Source: a bacterium (GTDB taxonomy: Bacteria; Actinomycetota; Acidimicrobiia; Acidimicrobiales; Bin134). Taken from it: a stretch of 64,000 nt of DNA. The notes beneath the pieces were generated by a model. It worked only from the letters and a program-made list of their open reading frames with translations, had not been told where the DNA came from and ran no database searches. The DNA lies in assembly GCA_026709025.1 (NCBI GenBank), contig JAPOTT010000003.1, forward strand, positions 1 through 64,000, in the 5' to 3' direction. The position numbers were made by a program, and so were the translations under genes. Below, in pieces: positions 43,802 through 51,953 of this stretch. Position 1 is the first letter of the stretch, and the number at the start of each line of letters is the position of its first letter.

Positions 43802-44965
43802 ATGTCCACGTTTAGAGATCTCCTACGGCAAGCCAAAGCAGAAATTCGTGAGACCGATCCCGCTGGGGCGGCGGCGATGTTGGATCTGGGTGCTGTTTTG
43901 TTGGATGTACGCGAGCCCGATGAGTTTGAGCAGGGAGCGGTGCCCGGGTCGATACACATCCCGCGGGGCAATTTGGAGCCAAATGTAGAGAATCGGTTAC
44001 CCGATAAGCAGGCCCCGGTGGTGGTGATGTGTGCTGGTGGGGTGCGCTCAGCCTTTGCAGCTCAAACCCTTCAGCACATCGGCTACCAAGATGTTGTCTC
44101 TATGGATGGTGGTTTTAACCGCTGGAAGGATGAGGGACGAGATTGGGCTCTGCCAGCTGCTTTGAACCCCGAACAGCGTAATCGGTATCACCGCCACCTT
44201 TTGTTGCCAGAGGTAGGAGAGCAGGGGCAGCTCAAGTTGTTGGATGCCAAGGTGCTGTGCTTGGGCGCTGGCGGGCTGGGTTCGCCTGCAGCCCTCTATA
44301 TGGCAGCCGCTGGGGTGGGCACCATAGGGATTGTGGATATGGATGTGGTGGATGAGTCCAACCTGCAGCGTCAGATCCTCCACAACGTGGATCGAGTGGG
44401 TCATCGCAAGGTGGATTCAGCCAAGAAGACCCTCAACGATCTGAATCCCGATGTGAACGTGGTGACCTACGATGTGCGGTTAGGTGCAGACAATATCTTG
44501 GACATTATCAGCGAGTACCACGTAATTGTGGATGGTGCCGATAACTTCCCGGTGCGCTACATGCTCAACGATGCTTCAGTGAAGTTGGGCATTCCCGTTG
44601 TACACGGATCGATCTTCCGGTTTGAAGGACAGGTGACGGTTTTTGACCCTCGTAATGGTCCCACTTACCGAGATATGATCCCCGAACCGCCTCCCGCAGA
44701 TATGGCTCCAAGTTGTGCTGAGGCGGGTGTGTTGGGCGTGTTGCCCGGAATTGTGGGGTCGATTCAGGCTTTGGAGGCCATCAAGCTGATCTTAGGTCAC
44801 GGCGACACCCTAGTGGGGCGGCTGTTGGCGTTTGATGCCAGCGAGATGACCTTTCGGGAGTACAAGCTACGGCCCGACCCAGATCAGCCCATCGTGTGGC
44901 AAAACCGCGACAGCATTCAGATAGTGGAGCTAGATGGTCTTTGTGCTCCTGCCCCGCTTAGTTAG
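43802..44965 (+). CDS. Rhodanese-E1 fusion (MoeB/MoeZ-like sulfur-carrier adenylyltransferase)
   Basis: A 387-residue protein. Residues 10-115 are a rhodanese domain (LLDVREPDEFEQGAVPG; active-site loop MCAGGVRS, with Cys). Residues about 125-387 are an E1-like ThiF/MoeB domain: nucleotide loop GAGGLGSPAALY, RQILHNVDRVG, DGADNFPVRYMLND and the candidate catalytic Cys in APSCAEAGVLGVLPG. Such proteins adenylate the C-terminus of a small sulfur carrier and load it with sulfur. In actinobacterial MoeZ the rhodanese domain is normally C-terminal, so the order here is reversed. The paired zinc CxxC of MoeB is absent (YRDMIPEPP, DPDQPIVW), as in MoeZ. Confidence 0.85.
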   Translation: MSTFRDLLRQAKAEIRETDPAGAAAMLDLGAVLLDVREPDEFEQGAVPGSIHIPRGNLEPNVENRLPDKQAPVVVMCAGGVRSAFAAQTLQHIGYQDVVSMDGGFNRWKDEGRDWALPAALNPEQRNRYHRHLLLPEVGEQGQLKLLDAKVLCLGAGGLGSPAALYMAAAGVGTIGIVDMDVVDESNLQRQILHNVDRVGHRKVDSAKKTLNDLNPDVNVVTYDVRLGADNILDIISEYHVIVDGADNFPVRYMLNDASVKLGIPVVHGSIFRFEGQVTVFDPRNGPTYRDMIPEPPPADMAPSCAEAGVLGVLPGIVGSIQALEAIKLILGHGDTLVGRLLAFDASEMTFREYKLRPDPDQPIVWQNRDSIQIVELDGLCAPAPLS

Positions 44966-45000
44966 CTGATTGGGCGATATTGCTCGCACATCGTGTCGTA

Positions 45001-45012
45001 GGCTAATTAGCC
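45001..45012. promoter_or_regulatory. Perfect palindrome at the rmlA start
   Basis: GGCTAATTAGCC is a perfect 12-bp palindrome ending one base before the rmlA ATG (45014). A -10-like TAGGCT (44999-45004) overlaps it, so a repressor bound here would block initiation. An RNA hairpin masking the start is an alternative. No Shine-Dalgarno sequence is visible. Confidence 0.45.
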
Positions 45013-45013
45013 C

Positions 45014-46120
45014 ATGAAGGGGTTGATTTTGTCGGGCGGTGCGGGCACTCGGCTGCGCCCGCTCACACACACTCGCGCCAAGCAACTCGTGCCCATCGCC
45101 AACAAGCCAGTGCTGTTCTACGGCATTGAGGATATGGCCGCAGCTGGTATTACAGAGATAGCAATCGTGGTGGGCGACACTCACCAAGAGATTCGCGAGG
45201 CGGTGGGTGATGGGTCTCGTTTTGGTGTGAGCGTGAGCTACATTCGCCAATCCGCACCGCTGGGGTTGGCTCATTGCGTCCATATCGCACGCGACTTTTT
45301 GAGCGAGGATCGCTTTGTGATGTATCTGGGCGACAACATGCTAGAACAGGGCTTAGCGCAATTCGTGGAAAGCTTTGAGCAGGCAAACCGCCTGAACAAC
45401 AAAGAGCCAGACAGCTCTGGTAATGAGCCCTGTAGGGCGCAGATATTGCTTACACCGGTAGAGAATCCCTCGGCGTTTGGGGTAGCTGAGCTAGATGCTA
45501 GAGGTTGTGTGACAAAGCTTACAGAGAAGCCCAAGAACCCTGGATCTAACTTGGCTCTGGTGGGGGTGTACATCTTTGATCACACGATTCATGATGCGGT
45601 TGGGGCTATTGAGCCTTCAGATCGCGGTGAGTTGGAGATTACCGATGCCATAGGCTGGCTGATTCAAAACGGTCACAGGGTGAGCCATCAGATGCTAGAC
45701 GGCTGGTGGATTGACACTGGTAAAAAAGACCCTTTGTTAGAGTGCAATCGTCTGGTGTTGGATACCTTGGCCCGGAAGGTGGATGGTGCGGTAGATGCTG
45801 CTTCTAAAGTAGAGGGTCGAGTGGTGTTGGCCGAGGGAGCCAAGTTGATCAACTCTACGGTGCGAGGGCCTGTGGCGATTGGCGCAGATGCTTGTATTCG
45901 AGACTCCTTTGTGGGCCCGTACACCTCTATCGGAGAGCGCTGCGTTATCTCAGATACCGAACTGGATCATTCTGTGGTGCTAGAAGGTTGTCGAATCGAG
46001 GGCATTAGCCGTATAACTGACTCGCTCATCGGCCAACACGTACATGTGGAACGCTCCGCAGGGCAGCGCGGCGCATCAAGGCTCATGCTGGGGGATCACT
46101 CTCATCTGGAGTTGGGCTAG
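45014..46120 (+). CDS. rmlA: Glucose-1-phosphate thymidylyltransferase, long form
   Basis: A 368-residue nucleotidyltransferase making dTDP-glucose. GLILSGGAGTRLRPLTHTRAKQL is the nucleotide-binding signature. VMYLGDNM, TEKPKNPGSNLALVGVYIF and WWIDTGKKDPLLECN are typical of the long RmlA subfamily. A left-handed beta-helix region (AKLINSTVRGPVAIGADACI, from about residue 275) forms the C-terminal third. It is the first gene of rmlACBD, which supplies dTDP-rhamnose to the glycosyltransferases downstream. Confidence 0.92.
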   Translation: MKGLILSGGAGTRLRPLTHTRAKQLVPIANKPVLFYGIEDMAAAGITEIAIVVGDTHQEIREAVGDGSRFGVSVSYIRQSAPLGLAHCVHIARDFLSEDRFVMYLGDNMLEQGLAQFVESFEQANRLNNKEPDSSGNEPCRAQILLTPVENPSAFGVAELDARGCVTKLTEKPKNPGSNLALVGVYIFDHTIHDAVGAIEPSDRGELEITDAIGWLIQNGHRVSHQMLDGWWIDTGKKDPLLECNRLVLDTLARKVDGAVDAASKVEGRVVLAEGAKLINSTVRGPVAIGADACIRDSFVGPYTSIGERCVISDTELDHSVVLEGCRIEGISRITDSLIGQHVHVERSAGQRGASRLMLGDHSHLELG

Positions 46121-46124
46121 GGCC

Positions 46125-46805
46125 GTGGCAGCAGTTGCCTATAGCGATGTCATAGCTGGGGTAGCGGTGGTTACACCTGTGGTGCATAGCGATGAGCGTG
46201 GCTTGTTTGTGGAGATCTATCGCAGAGAGTGGATTAACGGAGCACGGGAGATGGTGCAGGCCAACCGCGGTGATAGGCAAGCTGGCAGTCTTGTGGGCTT
46301 GCATTACCATCTGCATCAGGCCGATTATTGGTATGTGCCCTTTGGTGGTGCCAGAGTTGTGCTTCACGACCTGCGGAGGGGATCGCCTACCGAAGGGGCC
46401 ACGCTGATGTTGGATCTGGGGAGGGTAGATACGGCAGATACAGAGCCCATAGATGCCCGCAGCGACTCTGTCCGTAGCGGCTCTGCCCGTAGCGCTGCCG
46501 AGGCAAGCAACCCGCATCGTGGGGTTTACATTCCATGTGGGGTGGCTCATGGTTTTGCAGCCCTGTCGGACATGACCATCACCTATTTGGTGGACGGCTA
46601 CTACAACCCTACAGATGAACTGGGCGTGGCTTGGGACGACCCCACGATTGGTGCCGACTGGGGGGTGGCACAGCCCATCTTGTCGGAGCGCGATCAAGCC
46701 AATCCCCAAAGAGCCGACATACCGGCACACTTGATGCCTGTATTTGAGATGCCTCAGTTAGATGTGGCCGGGTTGGGTGTGGCCGGGCTTGAGAGGCCGG
46801 GTTAG
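46125..46805 (+). CDS. rmlC: dTDP-4-dehydrorhamnose 3,5-epimerase-like protein
   Basis: About 226 residues, cupin fold. HSDERGLFVEIYRREW, GLHYHLHQADYWYVPFGGAR (catalytic His region), GVYIPCGVAHGFAAL and GYYNPTDELGVAWDDPTIG follow the RmlC pattern. The start is placed at GTG 46125, 5 nt after rmlA; an upstream in-frame ATG would overlap rmlA by 77 nt. The usual RGLHYQ reads VGLHYH. An insert RSDSVRSGSARSAAEAS is encoded by a 15-bp repeat (46458-46499), and the C-terminus is a short VAGLGVAGL repeat. Confidence 0.83.
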   Translation: MAAVAYSDVIAGVAVVTPVVHSDERGLFVEIYRREWINGAREMVQANRGDRQAGSLVGLHYHLHQADYWYVPFGGARVVLHDLRRGSPTEGATLMLDLGRVDTADTEPIDARSDSVRSGSARSAAEASNPHRGVYIPCGVAHGFAALSDMTITYLVDGYYNPTDELGVAWDDPTIGADWGVAQPILSERDQANPQRADIPAHLMPVFEMPQLDVAGLGVAGLERPG

Positions 46806-46823
46806 AGAGGTTGGGTTAGAGCG

Positions 46824-47792
46824 ATGAAGCTGCTGGTTACCGGAGGAGCCGGGTTTATTGGCTCCAACTTTGTGCGCTGGGCGTTGGCAAACGCTGCCGA
46901 TTCAGTGGTGGTGTTGGATGCGCTTACCTACGCAGGCAGCAAGGCCAACTTGCAAGATTTTCAAAGCGATCCCCGCATGAGCTTTGTGCAGGGGGATGTG
47001 TGCGACCGAGTGGCGGTGCAACAGGCCATGTCGGGCTGTGATGTGGTGGTTCACTTTGCAGCTGAAAGCCACGTGGATCGCTCCATAGTTGGCCCCGATG
47101 CCTTCGTGCTGACCAATTGTTACGGTACCAACGTGGTGTGCGATGTGGCTCGCCAACTAGAGGTGAAAAAGCTGCTGCACATCTCCACAGATGAGGTATA
47201 CGGGTCTGTTGATGAGGGGGCGTTTGCCGAAGGTGATCGGTTGGTACCTAGTTCGCCGTATGCGGCCTCCAAAGCCGCTTCAGACATGATTGCCATGTCT
47301 TATTGGCACACCTTTGGCCTACCGGTAACCATAACAAGATCAACCAACAACTTTGGCCCCTATCAGCATCCTGAAAAGCTCATTTCTTTGTTCGCAACCA
47401 ACCTGTTGGATGGCCAACAACTGCCCTTGTACGGCGATGGGCTCAACGTGCGGGATTGGTGTTACGTAACCGATAACTGTGAGGCAATTGGTGTTGTGCT
47501 GGAACACGGCATGAGCGGGGAGGTGTACAACATTGCCGGGGGCAACGAGGTAACCAACCTTGAGCTGACCAAGAAGTTGCTAGCGATGTTTTCCCAAGAC
47601 GAGTCCGCTATTAGCTATGTGACAGATCGCCTCGGCCACGACCGACGCTATTGTGTGAATGTCAGCAAAATAGCAAAATTGGGTTGGAAGCCCACCTGGG
47701 AGCTGGACGATGCCCTAGCTAGAACAGTCGATTGGTATCGCTGTAACCGCTGGTGGTGGGAACCTCTCAAGCAAGCAGTGCCACAAGGTTGA
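46824..47792 (+). CDS. rmlB: dTDP-glucose 4,6-dehydratase
   Basis: A 322-residue extended SDR. It has the NAD motif GGAGFIGSNF, HFAAESHVDRSI, ISTDEVYGS, SPYAASKAASD with catalytic Tyr and Lys, and RSTNNFGPYQHPEKLI. It converts dTDP-glucose to the 4-keto-6-deoxy sugar. Part of the rmlACBD cluster. Confidence 0.94.
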   Translation: MKLLVTGGAGFIGSNFVRWALANAADSVVVLDALTYAGSKANLQDFQSDPRMSFVQGDVCDRVAVQQAMSGCDVVVHFAAESHVDRSIVGPDAFVLTNCYGTNVVCDVARQLEVKKLLHISTDEVYGSVDEGAFAEGDRLVPSSPYAASKAASDMIAMSYWHTFGLPVTITRSTNNFGPYQHPEKLISLFATNLLDGQQLPLYGDGLNVRDWCYVTDNCEAIGVVLEHGMSGEVYNIAGGNEVTNLELTKKLLAMFSQDESAISYVTDRLGHDRRYCVNVSKIAKLGWKPTWELDDALARTVDWYRCNRWWWEPLKQAVPQG

Positions 47793-47796
47793 TGCT

Positions 47797-48642
47797 GTGC
47801 GGGTGTTGGTAACCGGTGCTGCTGGACAGCTTGGCACCGAGGTGGCTAGGTGTTTTGTGGCTGGAGATCACGAGGTGGTGGCTGCAGCGCGCGCCGAGTT
47901 GGACATCGTGAGCCGAGATCAAGTGTTGGGTGTGGTGGGGGCGTTGCGCCCTGCGGTGATCGTTAACTGTGCGGCCTTTACCGCTGTGGATAACGCTGAA
48001 ACAAGCCCTGAGTGGGCTTATGCCACCAATGCCTTGGCGGTGCGACATTTGGTTGAAGCGTCGCGGCGATTTGGGGTTCATTTGTGTCATATCTCAAGTG
48101 ACTATGTGTTTTCTGGGGAAACCGCTGAGCCCTACCATGAGTGGGATAGACCCGCGCCTTTGTCGGTTTATGGCCTTAGCAAGTTGGCTGGAGAACAAGA
48201 AGCGGGGAGCGCAGCAACCGTGGTGCGAACCTCGTGGTTGTGCGGTTTGGGGGGCAACAACGTGGTTCAAACGGTTCTTGGTTTGGCCAGCCGAGGTGAG
48301 GCCATGCGGTTTGTGGACGACCAGCGGGGGTCGCCGTCTTTTGCCACAGATGTGGCCGAGGTGGTGTATCGCTTGTGTGGTGAGCGACGGGCGGGGCTTT
48401 ATCATGTGGCCAATCAGGGATCGGCAACCTGGTATGAGTTGGCCCGTGCTGTGTTGGCGGCTGCAGGCTATAACCCAAACTTGGTAACTCCCATAACCAC
48501 AGCGGAGCTATCCCCCCCGCGCTTAGCTAAGCGCCCGGCCTACTCGGTGTTGGAGAACCGTGCTTGCAAGTTGGCCGGTATTGGCGAGCCACCCCCGTAT
48601 GGTGAGTCTTTGGTGCGCTTGGTGCATGCTCTTGTGCGATGA
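47797..48642 (+). CDS. rmlD: dTDP-4-dehydrorhamnose reductase
   Basis: A 281-residue SDR: VTGAAGQLGTEVA, INCAAFTAVDNAE, ISSDYVFSGE, LSVYGLSKLAGEQEA and VRTSWLCG are diagnostic for RmlD. The GTG start is 4 nt after rmlB. It completes dTDP-L-rhamnose synthesis. Convergent with the SpoIID-like gene, with a 21-bp gap and no visible terminator. Confidence 0.93.
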   Translation: MRVLVTGAAGQLGTEVARCFVAGDHEVVAAARAELDIVSRDQVLGVVGALRPAVIVNCAAFTAVDNAETSPEWAYATNALAVRHLVEASRRFGVHLCHISSDYVFSGETAEPYHEWDRPAPLSVYGLSKLAGEQEAGSAATVVRTSWLCGLGGNNVVQTVLGLASRGEAMRFVDDQRGSPSFATDVAEVVYRLCGERRAGLYHVANQGSATWYELARAVLAAAGYNPNLVTPITTAELSPPRLAKRPAYSVLENRACKLAGIGEPPPYGESLVRLVHALVR

Positions 48643-48663
48643 GATGCGGGTGATTTATTGAGC

Positions 48664-51600
48664 TTAGGTTGCTGGCCGGGCTCCAATGTGGGGGGCGCAG
48701 GCATCTGCGGCTTCTTTTGTGACATCTTCAATGCCCGAAACAACATGGCGACAGCTTTCCGCAAAGAGGGTTTGGATTAATGTAGACCAGGCTTGTGTTG
48801 CGTCGGGCGAGGTCAGCTCTGCTAGCACTCGCTGTCGGGCTACTGCTACTCGCCGTGTGGACTTGAGCGAGCAGATGTCTGCTATGGCATCTCCGTCGCT
48901 GTCATGTGGGTACAAGATGGTTCCGCCGAGGCTGAAGTTTGCGCAGAACTCAGGGCTGGTTACCACCGGGCCCGAAAAGAACAGCGTTGGGTTGCTGCTG
49001 GCATGTGTGGTGCTAGAGGGTGCAGGCGGGGTGATATTTGGATCGTGAGCTTGGGCACATTCGTCTTGCGGTTCTTTATCTGGTTCTCCGAAAGATTCTG
49101 CAAGCAAGCTCCAGCACGCCTCGGCTAGTAGGAGTTCAAACAGTTCTGGAGCGGCTTGTTCAAACCTATCTAGTGCTCTTTGGCGGGCGGCTTCTTCTCG
49201 CCGGGTGGACTTGAGCGAGCAGATGTCTGCTACGCCGTCGTTGTCGCTGTCATGAGGGTAGGTGATGGGTCCTCCAATGCTGAGTGTGATACAAAAGTCG
49301 GGCCCACTAATGACCCCGGTGTAGAAGGTTTCGGGTACTGCCGGTTCTGTGTCTTTTGGTTCTGTATCTTTTTGTTCTGGGTTTTCTTGTTCTGGGGGCG
49401 AGGTTGGGTTTGTTTCTTCTTGTGTGGTTGTGGTGTCTGTGTTTGTGATGTCTGTGGTTGTGATGTTCGTGAGCGGCACGCTAGCTATAGGCAGAGCAAA
49501 GGTAACTTTGGTGGACAAAGGACGGGGTTGGCCCACCTTTCCAGCTGCGGTATAGAGCCGGTTGTTGAGCCGTGTACCGCTGATGATTATCTCTTGTTGT
49601 GTGCCGGTGATCTTGATCTCGGCTTTGTCCAATCTGCCCGAGCTGCCCACACCGCCCAAAATCTGCATACCGATGAGTTGTCCAACCGCAGTATCGGGAT
49701 GGTCGTTTAGCCATTGGTTGAAATCGCTAACCCTGTATTGGTGTGTCCAAGAATGGTTGGGGTTGTCTGCATGGTTGTCAAACAAATCAGGCGTGGCTAC
49801 CAAGTAGGGCATATCTGTAGTAAATACATAGCCGCTAGTTTCGGTGTGTCCTCCGTTTGAGGAGGAGTAAAATGCCCTCACGGGGCTGCCGTCAAAAATG
49901 AGTGTCTGCTTGGCGGTGCGCTCCACAGCGTCCAACCAGGGGGCAGCCGAAGCGGCCTGCTCGCGGGTGTCGCCTACGAAGGCTTGATCTTGGACGGTGG
50001 CGTACAGATCATACGGTCGGTTCCATCCCGGCGATGCTCGGCGCTGGCGTATGGATGCAACCGCATAGCTGCGAGCAGCGATTGCTTGGGTGTCTTGGGC
50101 TACCGCAGGCCAGCTGGTGGGAATCTCGGCAATGCCGCGCAGGTACTCTTCAATATTTAGCCAGTCCAACACCACATCAAACTGTTCAGCGCTATTGCTG
50201 ATGGGTACCAGGTTGATTCGGCCATGAGAGTAGGAGCGTCCTGTGTTGGATACAACCACAGAGGTGTCGGTGGCAAAGTGCAACTGTGCGCTATGCCCAG
50301 AACAGCCAGTACCGCAAACGTCAACTCCGTTATAGGTGATGTGCCAGTGCCCAGCGTGGCGCATAAAGGTAACTTGGGTGTTGGGCGCCACGCGGATGTC
50401 TTGTTGGTTGTCTATGGTAATGCGGTTGGTGCCCCGGGGGGTCAGGGTTGTTTGGGTGGTTGTAGCCAAGTGAACCCCTATGGATTCTTCAGGGTGTTGC
50501 GCTGCCGGGGGGGTGATGGCAATGTTGTCTGTAGGTGACACCGGTAGGTTGCCAACAGAGGCGGATGTTGTGCCATGGGGATCGTTAAAGAACTTGGTGA
50601 TGGTCAGGGAGTCGAGGGTGATCTGGAAGCGGGTGGGGTCTTCTGGGAGGGCGACGAGGTTGATGCGGCCGTGGGAGTAGGAGCGTCCGGTGGTAGACAC
50701 GTTGACTGCGGTGTTGGTGGCGAAGTGGAGTTGGGCGGTCTGTCCGGCACAGCCGTTGGGGCAGATGTCGGTTCCGTTGTAGCTGATGCGCCACAGGCCG
50801 CCGGTTCGGGCAATCGTGATGGGTGTGCTAGATGGTGCTCTGGCTGCCTCTAGGGCACCGACGGAGATGTTCTGGTTGTCTACGGTGATCCGGTTGAGCC
50901 CTTCGGGGGTTAGCGTGGTGGCCTCCGCGGTGGCCACCACTATTTGAATTGGACTATTTGGTTGAATTGCACTCGCCGGGCGAGCGCCTTGAGGATCGTT
51001 TAGGAACTTATCTACCGACAGAGAATCTAGCGTGATGTGAAAACGGTTAGGGTCGCCTGCGGTTGCCACTAGGTTGATGCGGCCGTGGGAGTAGGAGCGT
51101 CCGGTGGTAGATACGTTGACTGCGGTGTTGGTGGCGAAGTGGAGTTGTGCTGTTTCGCCTACGCAGCCGCCAGAGCAGACTTCGGTGCCGTTATAGGATA
51201 TGCGCCAAACCCCGGCCTCGCGTGTCACAGTTATGGGTGTGCCAGCAGGGACACGGGTGGGTTGGCTATCTGAGGGCAGGTTTTGGTTGTTGATGCTTAT
51301 GCGGTTGAAGCCTTCTGGGGTCAATACAGTTGAGTTTGTGGTTGCAAGGAGAATCTGGGCTGGATCTTGCAGGTTTGTGGTGCTCGGTGGGCTAGATGGG
51401 GTGCTTGGGGGCGCTGGGGTAGGAGTAGGTTCAGGGGGTGCAGGTTCTGTTTCGGGGTAGCCGTAGTTGGCAACTAGCTCAGAGCCGGGATAGTAAAACT
51501 GTAGTATCTCTTGTGTGCTGTGGCCTGCTTCGGCGCGGCCGCGGGCACCCCACTGGCTCATGCCCACTCCATGACCCCAGCCGTTGCCGTTGAAGGTGAT

Positions 51601-51792
51601 GGTGGCTGATGGGTCTACGATGAGCACGGGCGTGTTAGCGGGATCGCCAGTGTTGTTGGCGTTGCCAGCGTCGCTGGGATTTGCAGTATCGCCAGTGTTG
51701 TTTTGAGCGGTGGCGGGCACTGTCAGCAGAACGGTTGCTGTTGCAAGCAGCGACAACATGGCGATGGAGACGCGAGAGCGTGGCAAATTCAA
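48664..51792 (-). CDS. Secreted SpoIID/LytB-domain protein with duplicated modules
   Basis: A 1,042-residue exported protein with a signal peptide (TTG start, MNLPRSRVSIAMLSLLATA, cleavage near ATAQ). The glycan-binding-type motif GWGHGVGMSQWGARGRAEAG occurs early (about 70-90), followed by a Pro/Thr linker. Three modules of about 135 residues (LTPEG.NRI...NTGRSYSHGRINLV) come next. The third leads into the SpoIID core (EEYLRGIAEIPTSWPAVAQ, AIAARSYA, RAFYSSSNGGHTE, about 543-680). Two C-terminal modules carry YPHDSDNDGVADICSLKSTR with a calcium-loop-like DSDxD and paired cysteines. SpoIID proteins are peptidoglycan lytic transglycosylases, so a wall-remodelling enzyme is likely. Two module copies are 76 bp near-identical in DNA (50658-50733 and 51072-51147), showing recent duplication. 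Confidence 0.85.
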   Translation of the reverse strand: MNLPRSRVSIAMLSLLATATVLLTVPATAQNNTGDTANPSDAGNANNTGDPANTPVLIVDPSATITFNGNGWGHGVGMSQWGARGRAEAGHSTQEILQFYYPGSELVANYGYPETEPAPPEPTPTPAPPSTPSSPPSTTNLQDPAQILLATTNSTVLTPEGFNRISINNQNLPSDSQPTRVPAGTPITVTREAGVWRISYNGTEVCSGGCVGETAQLHFATNTAVNVSTTGRSYSHGRINLVATAGDPNRFHITLDSLSVDKFLNDPQGARPASAIQPNSPIQIVVATAEATTLTPEGLNRITVDNQNISVGALEAARAPSSTPITIARTGGLWRISYNGTDICPNGCAGQTAQLHFATNTAVNVSTTGRSYSHGRINLVALPEDPTRFQITLDSLTITKFFNDPHGTTSASVGNLPVSPTDNIAITPPAAQHPEESIGVHLATTTQTTLTPRGTNRITIDNQQDIRVAPNTQVTFMRHAGHWHITYNGVDVCGTGCSGHSAQLHFATDTSVVVSNTGRSYSHGRINLVPISNSAEQFDVVLDWLNIEEYLRGIAEIPTSWPAVAQDTQAIAARSYAVASIRQRRASPGWNRPYDLYATVQDQAFVGDTREQAASAAPWLDAVERTAKQTLIFDGSPVRAFYSSSNGGHTETSGYVFTTDMPYLVATPDLFDNHADNPNHSWTHQYRVSDFNQWLNDHPDTAVGQLIGMQILGGVGSSGRLDKAEIKITGTQQEIIISGTRLNNRLYTAAGKVGQPRPLSTKVTFALPIASVPLTNITTTDITNTDTTTTQEETNPTSPPEQENPEQKDTEPKDTEPAVPETFYTGVISGPDFCITLSIGGPITYPHDSDNDGVADICSLKSTRREEAARQRALDRFEQAAPELFELLLAEACWSLLAESFGEPDKEPQDECAQAHDPNITPPAPSSTTHASSNPTLFFSGPVVTSPEFCANFSLGGTILYPHDSDGDAIADICSLKSTRRVAVARQRVLAELTSPDATQAWSTLIQTLFAESCRHVVSGIEDVTKEAADACAPHIGARPAT

Positions 51793-51953
51793 AGTTATTC
51801 CAACCTATTCCAACCGCCCGTCTATCATTTTTTCAGCTTGCGCTTAGGGCGGCAAGTATTTGATCAAGCAAGGTTTTAGATTAATTGAGATCAACTCAGG
51901 TTTATAGCCTAACGAGGTTTGAGCGCAGGCTGCTACGGGCGTGCCGGTAGGCT

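Noticed and set aside
12866-44965. Zinc-sparing adaptation inferred from loss of zinc cysteines in both Tgt and the E1-like protein.
   Set aside because: The E1-like protein resembles MoeZ, which lacks these cysteines anyway, and MetH in the same window keeps its zinc cysteines. Only the Tgt change is unusual.
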